Both the position numbers and the translations under genes were made by a program. DNA of 64,000 bases from Catellatospora bangladeshensis. GTDB taxonomy: Bacteria > Actinomycetota > Actinomycetes > Mycobacteriales > Micromonosporaceae. The stretch is from positions 248,001 through 312,000 of the forward strand of contig NZ_BONF01000005.1 of assembly GCF_016862575.1 (NCBI RefSeq). Direction: 5' to 3'. Shown here in pieces: positions 34,173 through 43,252 of this stretch; the stretch's first letter is position 1, and each line of letters starts with the position of its first letter. The notes beneath the pieces are model-generated. The model saw nothing but the letters and a program-made list of their open reading frames with translations, was not told the origin of the DNA and ran no database searches.

Positions 34173-36077
34173 TCAGGCCGCGGTACGCCGGATGAACGCG
34201 GCGCAGTCGCGCTCCAGCGCCGCCCACGCCACTCCGAAGACCTGCGGCGCGACCTCCGTCACGGCCTTGCCGTCGTGGACCACCCGGTGGAAGAAGTCGA
34301 CGAGCTTCGCCTCGCCGAACCGGTCCGCCAGGTAGCGCACGGTGAGGCCGCTGACGCCGTAGCGCGCGACCACCTGCCACGCGGGGGCGTCCCGCGGCGG
34401 CAGCGCGCTCTCCACGTCGCCGTCCCACTGCTTCATCAGCCGCCGGATGTCGGTCAGCCGGAGGTAGTCCTTGACCGGACGGCCGTTCAGGCCCGCATAC
34501 TCGGCCAGTCCCTCCTGCAGCCACCACAGTTCGTCGTCGTCGTCGTCGCCCAGCCCGGCCAGCGACGCGGCGTGGGCGAGTTCGTGGCGCAGCACCCCAC
34601 CTGCCGTGCTCGGCCCGCTGTCCCGCTCGTTGAGCACGATCTCCCAGCGGTCGGGGCCCACCCGCACCGCTCCGCCGCTGACGTGCCGGCCCGGCTTCCA
34701 GGAGAACCAGGTCCCCCAGGCCCCGTCCCCGGCGTGGTAGACGACGTAACGCGGGGGCAGCTTCCCGGGCCGGGCGAGCCGGTCGGCGACCTTGGCCGCC
34801 TTCTCCGCCTCGGTCAGCAGCCGGGCGAGCCGATCCTCGTGCTCCGGCGTGGTCGCGACGACGGTCCGCGGGCCTGCCACCGCGACCAGTTCGGCCACCT
34901 GCCACGGATGCGGCGACGGCTGCACCTGCACCGGCGCCCACTCGCGCAGCAGCGCGCGGCCGTCCGCGATCCGCCACCGGGTGGCCGCCCGCGCCGGTGC
35001 CGACGAGCAGATCGGGGTGACGAAGCACGGGGTGCTGCGCAGCTCGGTGATCCAGACCTGGCCGTCGGGCGCGGGCAGCGGGTGGGTCGGCTCCTCGGTC
35101 CAGGCCGCGACCTGCATCGCCCGCAGCGACCGGAACTGCCGCCGCAGCCCGTCGCGCACCTTCACCTCGGCCGCCGGGTCCACCACGGCGAGGTAACCCT
35201 GCTCGTCCCCCGACAGCAGCGCCTTCTGCTGCGCGACCAGCGCCGCGCCGATCCGGTCCTTGATCCACGCCTGCCGGTCCGCCAGCGACGCGCCGAACCC
35301 GGGGCTCGGCACGGAGCCTTCCGGGGCGGGCCCGCCGCCGGTGACCCGGTCCCGCAGCCACGGGAAGACCAGCACCGCCGCGCCGCCCGCCGCCAGGCAG
35401 GCCACCACCAGCAGCACCGCGAGCAGCACGATGAGCCGCCCCCAGCGCCGCCGCGGCGGCGGCGCGACCACCGGCCACGACGGGACCTGCGGCGGGTAGC
35501 CGGGCACCCCGGAGACGGACGGGTGCGCACCCGTGCCGTGCGGCTGCACGACAGGCCACGCCCCGCTGCCGTGCTGCGGCCGCACCACGGGCCACGCCCC
35601 GCTGCCGTGCTGCGGCGGTGGCGGCTGCGCCGCTGGCCAGGCGCCGCTGTCATGCTGAGGCTGCACCACCGGCCACGCGCCACTGCCCGTGGGTGGCTGC
35701 ACCACCGGCCACGCGCCACTGCTGTGCTGCAGCTGAGGGGACGGGTTGCTCCCCGTACCCGGCGCGGGCGGTGCGGCGGCGGGCGGCACGGTCGTGGGCA
35801 GCACGGTCGTGACGTCCGGTGCCGCCGGGTCGGCGGGCAGCGGCGCGACCGTGATCGGTGCGGTCGGCGGCTCGTCGGGTGGGGGCGGGGCCGACTGGGC
35901 AGCCATGATCACCGCGGACGGGGTCGGGTCCTCGTGGTCCAGCGGCAGATGGTCGTCGGGCAGCCCCGCGCCGCCTTCGGCCCACGGATCGACCGGGCCG
36001 GTCCCCGTGTCCTCGAACGGCTGCCAGCCTGCGGGCAGGGCCGGGCCGGCGGCGTCGTTCGCGTCCTCGGGGTGCAC
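34173..36077 (-). CDS. Single-pass membrane protein with HExxH peptidase-like domain
   Basis: 634 residues. The N-terminal 200 residues are Pro/Ala/Thr-rich and contain five SGAWPVVQP-like repeats, then comes one membrane helix (about 212-236) after PPPRRRWGR. The extracytoplasmic part ends in a gluzincin-like site: HELAHAA (near 496-502) with WWLQEGLAEYAG about 25 residues on, the layout of peptidase MA-like zinc proteases. Substrate unknown. Start is uncertain: GTG 36077 has TAGCGT 8 nt upstream; a TTG at 36095 is also possible. Confidence 0.7.
   Translation of the reverse strand: MHPEDANDAAGPALPAGWQPFEDTGTGPVDPWAEGGAGLPDDHLPLDHEDPTPSAVIMAAQSAPPPPDEPPTAPITVAPLPADPAAPDVTTVLPTTVPPAAAPPAPGTGSNPSPQLQHSSGAWPVVQPPTGSGAWPVVQPQHDSGAWPAAQPPPPQHGSGAWPVVRPQHGSGAWPVVQPHGTGAHPSVSGVPGYPPQVPSWPVVAPPPRRRWGRLIVLLAVLLVVACLAAGGAAVLVFPWLRDRVTGGGPAPEGSVPSPGFGASLADRQAWIKDRIGAALVAQQKALLSGDEQGYLAVVDPAAEVKVRDGLRRQFRSLRAMQVAAWTEEPTHPLPAPDGQVWITELRSTPCFVTPICSSAPARAATRWRIADGRALLREWAPVQVQPSPHPWQVAELVAVAGPRTVVATTPEHEDRLARLLTEAEKAAKVADRLARPGKLPPRYVVYHAGDGAWGTWFSWKPGRHVSGGAVRVGPDRWEIVLNERDSGPSTAGGVLRHELAHAASLAGLGDDDDDELWWLQEGLAEYAGLNGRPVKDYLRLTDIRRLMKQWDGDVESALPPRDAPAWQVVARYGVSGLTVRYLADRFGEAKLVDFFHRVVHDGKAVTEVAPQVFGVAWAALERDCAAFIRRTAA
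35540..35730 (-). repeat. Coding tandem repeat SGAWPVVQP (five copies)
   Basis: Within the membrane peptidase gene, units encoding SGAWPVVQP, SGAWPVVRP and SGAWPAAQP recur every 10-16 codons with closely similar DNA. It is a protein repeat in a disordered cytoplasmic tail, not a CRISPR array. Confidence 0.8.
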
Positions 36078-36152
36078 GGACGAGGACGCTACCAACGTGC
36101 GGCACCGCGCGACAGCCCCGCGCGCCGCAACCCGCCGGACCTGCTAACGGGG

Positions 36153-37115
36153 CTACTTCTTCGAGACCAGGGCGCGGGCGAAGAAGGTCAGGTTGGCCGG
36201 GCGCTCGGCGAGCCGGCGCATCAGGTAGCCGTACCACTCGGTGCCGTAGGGCACGTACACCCGCACGGTGTGCCCGGCACGGGCGAGGCGGGCCTGCTCG
36301 TCGGGGCGGATGCCGTACAGCATCTGGAACTCGAACTCGGCCGGGGAGCGGTCGAACCACTTGGCCCGGTCCTGCGCGATCGCGATCAGGCGGGGGTCGT
36401 GGGTGGCCAGCATCGGGTAGCCCTCGCCCGCCATGAGGATGTTCATGCAGCGCACGTAGGACTTGTCGACCTCCAGCGGGGCCTGGTACGCGACGTGCTC
36501 GGGCTCCTTGTACGCGCCCTTGCACAGCCGCACCCGCGATCCGGCGGTGGCCAGCTCCCGGCAGTCGCTCTCGGTGCGGCGCAGGTACGCCTGCAGCACC
36601 GCGCCGGTGCCGGGGTGGTCGCGGCGCAGCCGGGCCAGGATGTCCAGCGTCGAGTCGGTGGTGGTGTGGTCCTCCATGTCGAGGGTGACCGTGGTGCCGA
36701 TCGCCGCGGCGGCCTCGCAGATCTCGCGGGCGTTCTTCTCGGCGAGCTGCTCGTCGAAGGCCTGGCCGAGCGCGGACAGCTTCAGGCTCACCTCGGCGGT
36801 GGCGACGGTCACCTCGCCCGTCTGCTCGCCGGGCACGGCGCGGCCGGTCAGCCCGGCCCGGCCCAGCTCGGCCAGCAGCTCCAGGTACGCCTCCTTGGTG
36901 GCGTTGGCCTGGTCCGCGGTGAGCGTGTCCTCGCCCAGGTTGTCCAGCGTGATGGTGAGTCCGGCGTCCGCGAGCTGCCGGGTCGCGGCGAGCGCGTCCG
37001 CGGTGCCGGTGCCCGCGACGAAGCGCCTGACGACGTCGCGGCTGATCGGTGCGGTCTCGACGAGGTGTTCCACCTTCTGGGACCGGGCGGCGGCGAGGAT
37101 CACGGAGCGAAGCAT
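36153..37115 (-). CDS. Proline dehydrogenase
   Basis: 320 residues, the monofunctional form. LTLDNLGED, RLCKGAYKEP, LATHDPRLI, FEFQMLYGIR and VPYGTEWYGYLMRRLAERPAN match the FAD-binding beta/alpha barrel that oxidises proline to pyrroline-5-carboxylate. The dehydrogenase partner for the next step is not nearby. ATG 37115 is chosen since the first residues (MLRSVILAAARSQ) fit the family; TACGCT lies 6 nt upstream and no ribosome binding site is seen, which suggests a leaderless mRNA. Confidence 0.92.
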   Translation of the reverse strand: MLRSVILAAARSQKVEHLVETAPISRDVVRRFVAGTGTADALAATRQLADAGLTITLDNLGEDTLTADQANATKEAYLELLAELGRAGLTGRAVPGEQTGEVTVATAEVSLKLSALGQAFDEQLAEKNAREICEAAAAIGTTVTLDMEDHTTTDSTLDILARLRRDHPGTGAVLQAYLRRTESDCRELATAGSRVRLCKGAYKEPEHVAYQAPLEVDKSYVRCMNILMAGEGYPMLATHDPRLIAIAQDRAKWFDRSPAEFEFQMLYGIRPDEQARLARAGHTVRVYVPYGTEWYGYLMRRLAERPANLTFFARALVSKK

Positions 37116-37162
37116 GAGGGCAGCGTAACGCGCGTGTGCCGGGCCCCTCCGGGGACACCGGT

Positions 37163-37176
37163 TCTTGTATACAAGA
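37163..37176. promoter_or_regulatory. Perfect palindrome TCTTGTATACAAGA
   Basis: A 14-bp perfect palindrome in the 118-bp divergent promoter region between proline dehydrogenase (minus) and the YgiB-like/YgiC-like pair (plus). Its TTGTATACAA core resembles sites of GntR-family regulators. It is AT-rich against a GC-rich background. Confidence 0.6.
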
Positions 37177-37233
37177 GCACTGTTCGATGTCTCGACTGTC
37201 CGGTAGTTGTCCGCGTCGGCTACAACATTCCAC

Positions 37234-37473
37234 GTGACCGACAAGAACCCGCTCCGCTCCCCCGCTGTGATCATCGGCGGCGTGGTCGTGCTGGTCGCCG
37301 CCCTCGCCTGTGCCATGGACGATGACGACGACTGCGACAGCCAGCCCGCGCCGCGCCAGACCGTGTTCGCCGCCGGCAACTCGGGCATCCGTCTGGCCGA
37401 GCCGCCGGCCTCCGCCGAGCCGCTGCCCGCCTCCGGCGGCTTCGGCACGCACCTGGCCTCCTGCGGAGGCTGA
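37234..37473 (+). CDS. Small YgiB-like membrane protein
   Basis: 79 residues. A membrane helix (SPAVIIGGVVVLVAALACA, near 9-27) is followed by an Asp-rich segment (MDDDDDCDS) and a tail ending GGFGTHLASCGG, which resembles the end of DUF1190/YgiB proteins. It is followed 6 nt later by a YgiC-like ATP-grasp gene, the same order as E. coli ygiBC. GTG 37234 has TACAAC 7 nt upstream and no ribosome binding site. Family call is tentative. Confidence 0.6.
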   Translation: MTDKNPLRSPAVIIGGVVVLVAALACAMDDDDDCDSQPAPRQTVFAAGNSGIRLAEPPASAEPLPASGGFGTHLASCGG

Positions 37474-37479
37474 GCACCG

Positions 37480-38646
37480 GTGCGGCGTCATCAGATCGAA
37501 CCCCGCCCGGACTGGCGTGAGACGGTCCGGGCCCAGGGCATGCTCTACTCCGACACCAAGCTCGACGACGGCGCGACCACGCCGTACTGGGACGAGTCGG
37601 CCTGCTACTCGTTCACGCTGGACGAGGTGCTGCGGCTGGAGGAGGCGACCGAGGAGCTGCACCGGATGTGCCTGGCCGCGGCCGCGCACGTGGTGGAGCG
37701 GGGACGCTTCGCCGAGTTCGGCATCCCGGAGTGGGCTCGGGCCGAGGTGAGCCGGGTGTGGCGGGAGCAGCCGCCGACCCTCTACGGCCGGTTCGATCTC
37801 TGGTACGACGGCAGCGGCCCGCCCAAGATGCTGGAGTACAACGCCGACACCCCGACCTCGCTGATCGAGGCGTCGATCATCCAGTGGTTCTGGCTCACCG
37901 ACACCCGGCCGGGCCTGGACCAGTGGAACAGCATGCACGAGCGCCTGATCGAGGGCTGGCGCGGGCTCGCGCCGCGGTTCGCCGAGGGTCCGGTGTACTT
38001 CGCCTGGTCGAACCTGGAGGAGACGTTCGAGGACCTGATGACCGTCGGCTACCTGGCCGACACGGCGCACCAGGCCGGCCTCGACGTGCGGGTCACCCCG
38101 ATGCTCGACATCGCGTGGGACGGGCGCCGCTTCCGCGACAGCGCGGGCGACCCGATCAACACGATCTTCAAGCTGTACCCCTGGGAGTGGATGGTCGCCG
38201 AGCCCTACGGGCGGCTCGCGCTGGACCCGGGCACCCCGACCACCTGGATCGAGCCCGCCTGGAAGCTGCTGCTGTCGAACAAGGCGCTGCTGGCCGTGCT
38301 GTGGGAGCTCTACCCCGGCCACGAGCTGCTGCTGCCGGCGTACCTGGACGGCCCCCGGGACATGACCGAGTACGTGGCCAAGGCGCTGCTCGGCCGCGAG
38401 GGCGCCAATGTGCGGATCGTCACTGCGCAGGGCGAACAGTTCACCGACGGTATCTACGGCGAGGGCGGGCACTGCTTCCAGGAATTCCGTGCCCTGCCGT
38501 CGTTTGACGGCAACCACGTGGTCCTCGGGTCCTGGATGATCGACGGCGAGGCGGCGGGCCTGGGGCTACGCGAGAGCACCAAGCTCATCACGGACGGTCA
38601 CGCGCGCTTCATCCCCCACTATGTTGACACCCCACGCACGCCGTAG
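37480..38646 (+). CDS. Glutathionylspermidine-synthase-like ATP-grasp protein (YgiC type)
   Basis: 388 residues of the GSP_synth family. LEYNADTPTSLIEASIIQW, NTIFKLYPWEWM and VVLGSWMIDGEAAGLGLRES match the ATP-grasp C-terminal half of glutathionylspermidine synthase. Actinobacteria make mycothiol instead of glutathione, so the real carboxylate and amine partners must differ. Together with the small membrane protein upstream it forms a two-gene operon of unknown function. Confidence 0.85.
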   Translation: MRRHQIEPRPDWRETVRAQGMLYSDTKLDDGATTPYWDESACYSFTLDEVLRLEEATEELHRMCLAAAAHVVERGRFAEFGIPEWARAEVSRVWREQPPTLYGRFDLWYDGSGPPKMLEYNADTPTSLIEASIIQWFWLTDTRPGLDQWNSMHERLIEGWRGLAPRFAEGPVYFAWSNLEETFEDLMTVGYLADTAHQAGLDVRVTPMLDIAWDGRRFRDSAGDPINTIFKLYPWEWMVAEPYGRLALDPGTPTTWIEPAWKLLLSNKALLAVLWELYPGHELLLPAYLDGPRDMTEYVAKALLGREGANVRIVTAQGEQFTDGIYGEGGHCFQEFRALPSFDGNHVVLGSWMIDGEAAGLGLRESTKLITDGHARFIPHYVDTPRTP

Positions 38647-38664
38647 TTGCACTACCTTTGTCGG

Positions 38665-39258
38665 GTGAACTTCGATGCGTACGCCCGAACGGCTGTTGAT
38701 CTTGTCAACGCGCCGCTGGACGACCTGAGCCAGCTCCGCGCTGTCCTGCCGGGGCCGGACTGGATGTGCGAGGACGCCACCGAACGCGACCTGCAGGTGT
38801 TCCGCAAGGCCCAGCGTCGGCTGCGCGAGGTGTTCGAGCACGGCGCGAACGGCCGCGAACGTGAGGCCGTCAACGAGCTCAACTCGCTGCTCGAAGCACA
38901 TCCGGTGCACCCCCGCATCTCCGGCCACGAGTCCGGGAACTGGCACATCCACGTCACCAGCCGGGGCTCGGCGGTCAGCGCCGAATACCTGGCCGGCGCC
39001 GTCTGGGGCCTGTCGGTGTGGCTGTGCGAGTACGGCAGCGCCCGCTTCGGCGTCTGCGCCGACGACCGCTGCGGCAACGTCTACCTGGACACCTCGTCGA
39101 ACAACTGCCGCCGCTTCTGCTCGGAGCGGTGCGCCACCCGTTCCCACGTGGCGGCACACCGCGCCCGCAAGAAGGCCGCCATCTCCGAGCACGGTCCCGC
39201 CGCGGCCCGGCTCAAGCCCGAGGTCCCCCAGCAGGCCAGCCTGACCCCGGTCGGCTGA
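38665..39258 (+). CDS. CGNR zinc finger / ABATE domain protein
   Basis: 197 residues. An N-terminal stress-induced ABATE-like helical domain (FDAYARTAVDLVN) and a C-terminal zinc finger with DDRCGNVYLD, NCRRFCSERC and a following basic helix (HRARKK). Typically a putative transcription factor in actinobacteria. GTG 38665 is used as TACCTT lies 6 nt upstream and no ribosome binding site is present (leaderless type). Confidence 0.85.
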   Translation: MNFDAYARTAVDLVNAPLDDLSQLRAVLPGPDWMCEDATERDLQVFRKAQRRLREVFEHGANGREREAVNELNSLLEAHPVHPRISGHESGNWHIHVTSRGSAVSAEYLAGAVWGLSVWLCEYGSARFGVCADDRCGNVYLDTSSNNCRRFCSERCATRSHVAAHRARKKAAISEHGPAAARLKPEVPQQASLTPVG

Positions 39259-39277
39259 CCTCACTCCTTCCATGACC

Positions 39278-39307
39278 GAAGCTCCCGCCCGGCAGGGCGG
39301 GAGCTTC
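39278..39307. terminator. Bidirectional hairpin terminator
   Basis: A perfect 13-bp stem GAAGCTCCCGCCC / GGGCGGGAGCTTC with a 4-nt loop lies between the convergent CGNR gene and the TIM-barrel isomerase gene. Confidence 0.85.
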
Positions 39308-39326
39308 GCTCGTCGAGGGGCGCCGG

Positions 39327-40127
39327 TCAGGCGCGGGCCGCGCTCGGCGCGGACAGGTGCGTACGGGCGAACTCCAGCGCCTCGGCGAGGTCGGCCTCGC
39401 GGGCGGCCCGGCTGCCCGCCTTGCGGGTGGCCACCTCCATCGCCACCGAGCCGGTGAACCCGCGCTCGGCCAGCGACTCCAGCAGCCGGGCGCACGGCTG
39501 GGTGCCCCGGCCGGGCACCAGGTGCTCGTCCCGGCCCTCGCCGGTGCCGTCGCCCAGGTGGATGTGGGCCAGGCCCTCGCCCATCGCGTCGGCCATCTCC
39601 AGCGCGTCGGAGCGCGAGGCCGCGCAGTGCGACAGGTCCAGCGTGTAGGAGTCGTAGCCGGTCTCGGTCGGGTCCCAGCCCGGGTGGTACGGCACCACCT
39701 GGCGCTTGCCCATGCGCACCGGGTACATGTTCTCCACCGCGATGCGCACCCCGGTGTGCCGGTGCGCCAGCTTCGACACGGTGTCGGTGAAGCCGCGCGC
39801 GTAGTCGCGCTGCCAGCTGAACGGCGGGTGCACCACCACGGTCGGCGCGCTCAGCGTGTCAGCCAGGATCACCGCGCGGCGCAGCCGCTCCTTCGGGTCC
39901 GGGCTCCAGACCCGCTGGGTGACCAGCAGACACGGCGCGTGGATCGACAGCACCGGGATGCCGTAGTGGCGGGACAGCCCGCGCAGCGCGCCCGCGTCCT
40001 GGCTGACCGCGTCGGTCCACACCATGACCTCGACACCGTCGTAGCCCAGCGACGCCGCGAGCTCGAAGGCGGCGGCGGTGGGCTCGGGGAACACGGACGA
40101 ACTGGAAAGAAGCACCGGCACGGACAC
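39327..40127 (-). CDS. Sugar phosphate isomerase/epimerase (xylose isomerase-like TIM barrel)
   Basis: 266 residues. [52 protein letters not shown] and [11 protein letters not shown] give the metal-binding strands of the AP-endonuclease-2 / xylose isomerase-like barrel. The mycobacterial homologue by gene order is Rv0498. Substrate unknown. GTG 40127 is the likely start, with TACCCT 7 nt upstream. Confidence 0.85.
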   Translation of the reverse strand: MSVPVLLSSSSVFPEPTAAAFELAASLGYDGVEVMVWTDAVSQDAGALRGLSRHYGIPVLSIHAPCLLVTQRVWSPDPKERLRRAVILADTLSAPTVVVHPPFSWQRDYARGFTDTVSKLAHRHTGVRIAVENMYPVRMGKRQVVPYHPGWDPTETGYDSYTLDLSHCAASRSDALEMADAMGEGLAHIHLGDGTGEGRDEHLVPGRGTQPCARLLESLAERGFTGSVAMEVATRKAGSRAAREADLAEALEFARTHLSAPSAARA

Positions 40128-40147
40128 GCGTTCCAGGGTAGCCCCGG

Positions 40148-41074
40148 TCAGCCCGTAGTCAGCTGATCCAGGCGGGTGAGGATGACACCTTCCCGCAGCG
40201 CCCACGGACAGATCCGCAGCTCGTCGACCCCCAATCGCCGCATTGCGGCCTCCGCCACAACCGCCCCGGCGAGCAGCTGATGGGCCCGGCTCGCGCTCAC
40301 ACCGTCCAGTTCGGCCAGCGCCGCCGACGGGATGCGCTGGATGAAGCCGCGCACCTGGTGCAGCCCGCGCCGGGTGAGCGCGCGCGGCGCCCACAGCCCG
40401 TCGCCGCTGGGCGCGGCGCCGGCCAGCCGGGCCAGCGAACGGAACGTCTTCGAGGTCGCCGCCGCGAACTCGCAGCCCCTCAGCTCGTCCAGCTCGCGGT
40501 GCATCAGCTGCTCGTCCACGTAGGACTCCAGCGCGGCCAGCTCGGCGGCGCCGGGCGGGTCCGCGGCCAGCCAGCGCCGGGTCAGCCGCCCGGCGCCCAG
40601 CGGCAGCGACACCGCCACCGTCGGCGACTCGTCGATGCCCGCGGCCAGCTCCAGCGAGCCGCCGCCGATGTCCAGCACCATCAGCCGCCCCGCCGACCAG
40701 CCGAACCAGCGGCGCACCGCGAGGAAGGTCATCCGGGCCTCGTCCTCGCCGGAGAGCACCTTCAGGTCGACGCCGGTCTCCTCGTACACCCGGCGCAGCA
40801 CCTGGGCCGAGTTGGTCGCGTCGCGGACCGCCGAGGTCGCGAACGCCATCAGCTCCTCCGCGCCCAGCTCCTCGGCCGCGGCCTTGGCCTGCGCGCACGC
40901 CTTCACCAGCGCGTCGGCCCCGGCGACGGTCAGCTCCCCGGCGCCGCCGAGCTGCTCGGCCAGGCGCAGCCGCTCCTTCAGCGAGCGGGCCGGCCAGGGG
41001 TGCGCACCGCGGTGCGCGTCCACCACGAGGAGGTGAACTGTATTGGATCCGACATCGAGGACACCGAGCCGCAT
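40148..41074 (-). CDS. Ppx/GppA-type exopolyphosphatase
   Basis: 308 residues. [17 protein letters not shown] (ATP/phosphate-binding strand 1), [14 protein letters not shown] and the ASKHA fold mark the family, which degrades polyphosphate or (p)ppGpp. It is shorter than the E. coli enzyme but similar to mycobacterial Ppx. Placement near senX3-regX3 fits phosphate metabolism. Its ATG has TAACGT 6 nt upstream on the same strand (leaderless type). Confidence 0.9.
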   Translation of the reverse strand: MRLGVLDVGSNTVHLLVVDAHRGAHPWPARSLKERLRLAEQLGGAGELTVAGADALVKACAQAKAAAEELGAEELMAFATSAVRDATNSAQVLRRVYEETGVDLKVLSGEDEARMTFLAVRRWFGWSAGRLMVLDIGGGSLELAAGIDESPTVAVSLPLGAGRLTRRWLAADPPGAAELAALESYVDEQLMHRELDELRGCEFAAATSKTFRSLARLAGAAPSGDGLWAPRALTRRGLHQVRGFIQRIPSAALAELDGVSASRAHQLLAGAVVAEAAMRRLGVDELRICPWALREGVILTRLDQLTTG

Positions 41075-41118
41075 GCGCCTACGTTATCGGTGCCCGCCAG
41101 CGCCGTAGGCTGGGACTC

Positions 41119-41967
41119 GTGGAGCACGAGGGAGAGACTTCGCTGGACTTCCCGCGGGAGTGGCTGGAGTTCGCCGACCCGGCGGACCCGAACCATCTGA
41201 TCCGCGCCGACCTGACCTGGCTGCTGTCCCGCTGGACGTGCGTGTTCGGCAGCGCCTGCCGGGGCATCATCGCCGGCCGGGAACAGGAGGGATGCTGCTC
41301 GCACGGCGCGTTCTTCACCGACGCCGACGACGTCAAGCGGGTCAAGGCCGCGGTCAAGCGCCTGGACAAGGCGCATTGGCAGCACCACGTACGCGGCTTC
41401 GACAAGTGGACCGAGCTGGACGAGCTGCACGACGAGAAGCCCGCCCGGCGCACCGCCACGCAGAAGGGCCCCGACGGCGAGGAGGGCCCGTGCGTGTTCC
41501 TCAACGACGGGGGCTTCCCGGGTGGGGGCGGTTGCGCGCTGCACGCCCAGGCGCTGCGCGACGGGGTGCACCCGCTGGAGTACAAGCCCGACGTGTGCTG
41601 GCAGCTGCCGATCCGCCGCGACCAGCAGTGGACCAAGCGCCCGGACGACACCAAGGTGCTGGTCTCCGCGATCGGCGAGTTCGACCGGCGCGGCTGGGGT
41701 GCGGGCGGCCACGACCTGCACTGGTGGTGCACCTCGTCGCCGGACGCGCACACCGGCGCCGAGGCGATGTACGTCAGCTACGCCCCGGAGCTGACCGCGC
41801 TGATCGGCGAGCAGGCGTACGCGAAGCTCGCCGAGCTGTGCGCCGAGCGGGAGAAGCGCGGCCTGATCGCCGAGCACCCGGCCACCGTCGCCGCCCGCGA
41901 ACGCACCACGCTGAAGCTGCTTGCCCCGCGGGATAACCTCGAATCATCCCGCGCCGAGCGGGCCTGA
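41119..41967 (+). CDS. Cysteine-cluster protein of unknown function
   Basis: 282 residues. Cysteines recur as [36 protein letters not shown] and VCWQLPI, a pattern like proteins that bind zinc or an iron-sulphur cluster (YkgJ/DUF3109-like). No catalytic domain is recognised. GTG 41119 has TAGGCT 7 nt upstream. It is divergent from ppx with only 44 bp between starts. Downstream lies the toxin-antitoxin pair. Confidence 0.55.
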   Translation: MEHEGETSLDFPREWLEFADPADPNHLIRADLTWLLSRWTCVFGSACRGIIAGREQEGCCSHGAFFTDADDVKRVKAAVKRLDKAHWQHHVRGFDKWTELDELHDEKPARRTATQKGPDGEEGPCVFLNDGGFPGGGGCALHAQALRDGVHPLEYKPDVCWQLPIRRDQQWTKRPDDTKVLVSAIGEFDRRGWGAGGHDLHWWCTSSPDAHTGAEAMYVSYAPELTALIGEQAYAKLAELCAEREKRGLIAEHPATVAARERTTLKLLAPRDNLESSRAERA

Positions 41968-41988
41968 GCAGAACCCGCAGGAGTCAGC

Positions 41989-42159
41989 ATGAGCGAGGAG
42001 CAGGTGCGCCGGGCCCCGGCGCCGCCGGACGTACATGACGAGGAGCGCCTCGCCGCGCTGGACGACCTGTCGGGCGAGCCGGGACCGGAGGGCTTCGCCG
42101 CGGCCGTCGACGAGATCGTCTCCGTGCACACCGACCTGCTGGCCCGGCTGGCCCAGTGA
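41989..42159 (+). CDS. Small antitoxin-like protein of Doc-type toxin
   Basis: 56 residues starting MSEEQVRRAPAPPDVHDEER and ending LLARLAQ. It is acidic and mostly helical, with no recognised DNA-binding domain. Its stop TGA overlaps the toxin GTG by 4 bp (GTGA), the usual antitoxin-toxin layout, and AGGAG lies upstream. The role is inferred from position and from the toxin next to it. Confidence 0.65.
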   Translation: MSEEQVRRAPAPPDVHDEERLAALDDLSGEPGPEGFAAAVDEIVSVHTDLLARLAQ

Positions 42160-42539
42160 GCGAGGTCTACGTCCCGACGTACGCCGACGTGCTGGCGATC
42201 GCCGGGCGGCTCGGGGTCGCCGTACGCGATCCGGGCCTGGTCGAGTCTGCGGTGGCCCGCCCGCGCAGCACCGCCTTCGGCACGGAGATGTATCCGGACC
42301 TGTGGACCAAGGCGGCGGCGCTGCTCCAGTCGCTGACCCGCAACCATCCGTTCGTGGACGGCAACAAGCGCATCGGCTGGATCACGGCCACCGCCTTCCT
42401 CACCGTCAACGGCGCGGTCAGCCGCCGCCGGCTCGCCGCGCTCGACCAGGACGTCGCGTACGACCTGGTCATCGCCGTGTGCACGGGCGAGCTGCGGGAG
42501 ATCGAGGACATCGCCCAGGCGCTGCGCGAGCTGTACTGA
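42156..42539 (+). CDS. Doc / Fic-family toxin
   Basis: 127 residues. The Fic-type core HPFVDGNKRIG (near 63-73) matches the Doc motif (H-x-F-x-D-x-N-K-R), which in P1 Doc phosphorylates EF-Tu. The protein length also fits Doc. Overlap with the small gene before it forms a type II toxin-antitoxin operon. Only 4 bp separate its stop from the convergent regX3 stop. Confidence 0.85.
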   Translation: MSEVYVPTYADVLAIAGRLGVAVRDPGLVESAVARPRSTAFGTEMYPDLWTKAAALLQSLTRNHPFVDGNKRIGWITATAFLTVNGAVSRRRLAALDQDVAYDLVIAVCTGELREIEDIAQALRELY

Positions 42540-42543
42540 CCGG

Positions 42544-43227
42544 TCAGGGCTCGAACTTGTAGCCCAGGCCGCGGACGGTGACCAGGTAACGCGGGGTGGA
42601 CGGCTCGGGCTCGATCTTCGAGCGCAGCCGCTTCACGTGCACGTCCAGCGTCTTGGTGTCGCCGACGTAGTCGGCACCCCACACCCGGTCGATCAGCTGG
42701 CCGCGGGTCAGCACCCGGCCCGCGTTGCGCAGCAGCAGCTCCAGCAGCTCGAACTCCTTCAGCGGCAGCTGCACCGGGGCGCCGTCCACGGTCACCACGT
42801 GCCGCTCCACGTCCATCCGCACCGGCCCGGCCGCGAGCGTGCCGCCCGCCACCTCGACCACGTCGGTGGTCTGGCGGCGCAGCACCGCGCGGATCCGGGC
42901 GACCAGCTCGCGCGGGGAGTACGGCTTGGTCACGTAGTCGTCCGCGCCGATCTCCAGCCCGACCACCTTGTCGATCTCGCTGTCCCGTGCGGTGACCATG
43001 ATGATCGGCACGTGCGAGCGCTGCCGCAGCTGCCGGCACACCTCGGTGCCGGACATCTCCGGCAGCATCAGGTCCAGCAGCACGATGTCGGCGCCCGTGC
43101 GGTCGAACTCGGTGAGCGCGGCGGTGCCGGTCGCCGCGACGGAGACCTCGAAGCCTTCCTTGCGCAGCATGTACGACAGCGCGTCCGAGAACGACTCCTC
43201 GTCCTCGACCACCAGTACGCGGGACAT
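42544..43227 (-). CDS. regX3: Phosphate-response regulator RegX3
   Basis: 227 residues, the usual length of RegX3. The receiver domain has VEDEESF, DIVLLDLMLPEMSG (phospho-acceptor Asp), T/S and KPYSPREL; the OmpR-type winged helix follows (LPLKEFELLELLLRNAG; VWGADYVGDTKTLDVHVKRL). Partner of SenX3 in phosphate-starvation sensing. ATG 43227 with AGGTGG upstream. Confidence 0.9.
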   Translation of the reverse strand: MSRVLVVEDEESFSDALSYMLRKEGFEVSVAATGTAALTEFDRTGADIVLLDLMLPEMSGTEVCRQLRQRSHVPIIMVTARDSEIDKVVGLEIGADDYVTKPYSPRELVARIRAVLRRQTTDVVEVAGGTLAAGPVRMDVERHVVTVDGAPVQLPLKEFELLELLLRNAGRVLTRGQLIDRVWGADYVGDTKTLDVHVKRLRSKIEPEPSTPRYLVTVRGLGYKFEP

Positions 43228-43252
43228 CACGCCCACCTTTCGCAGTTGCCAG

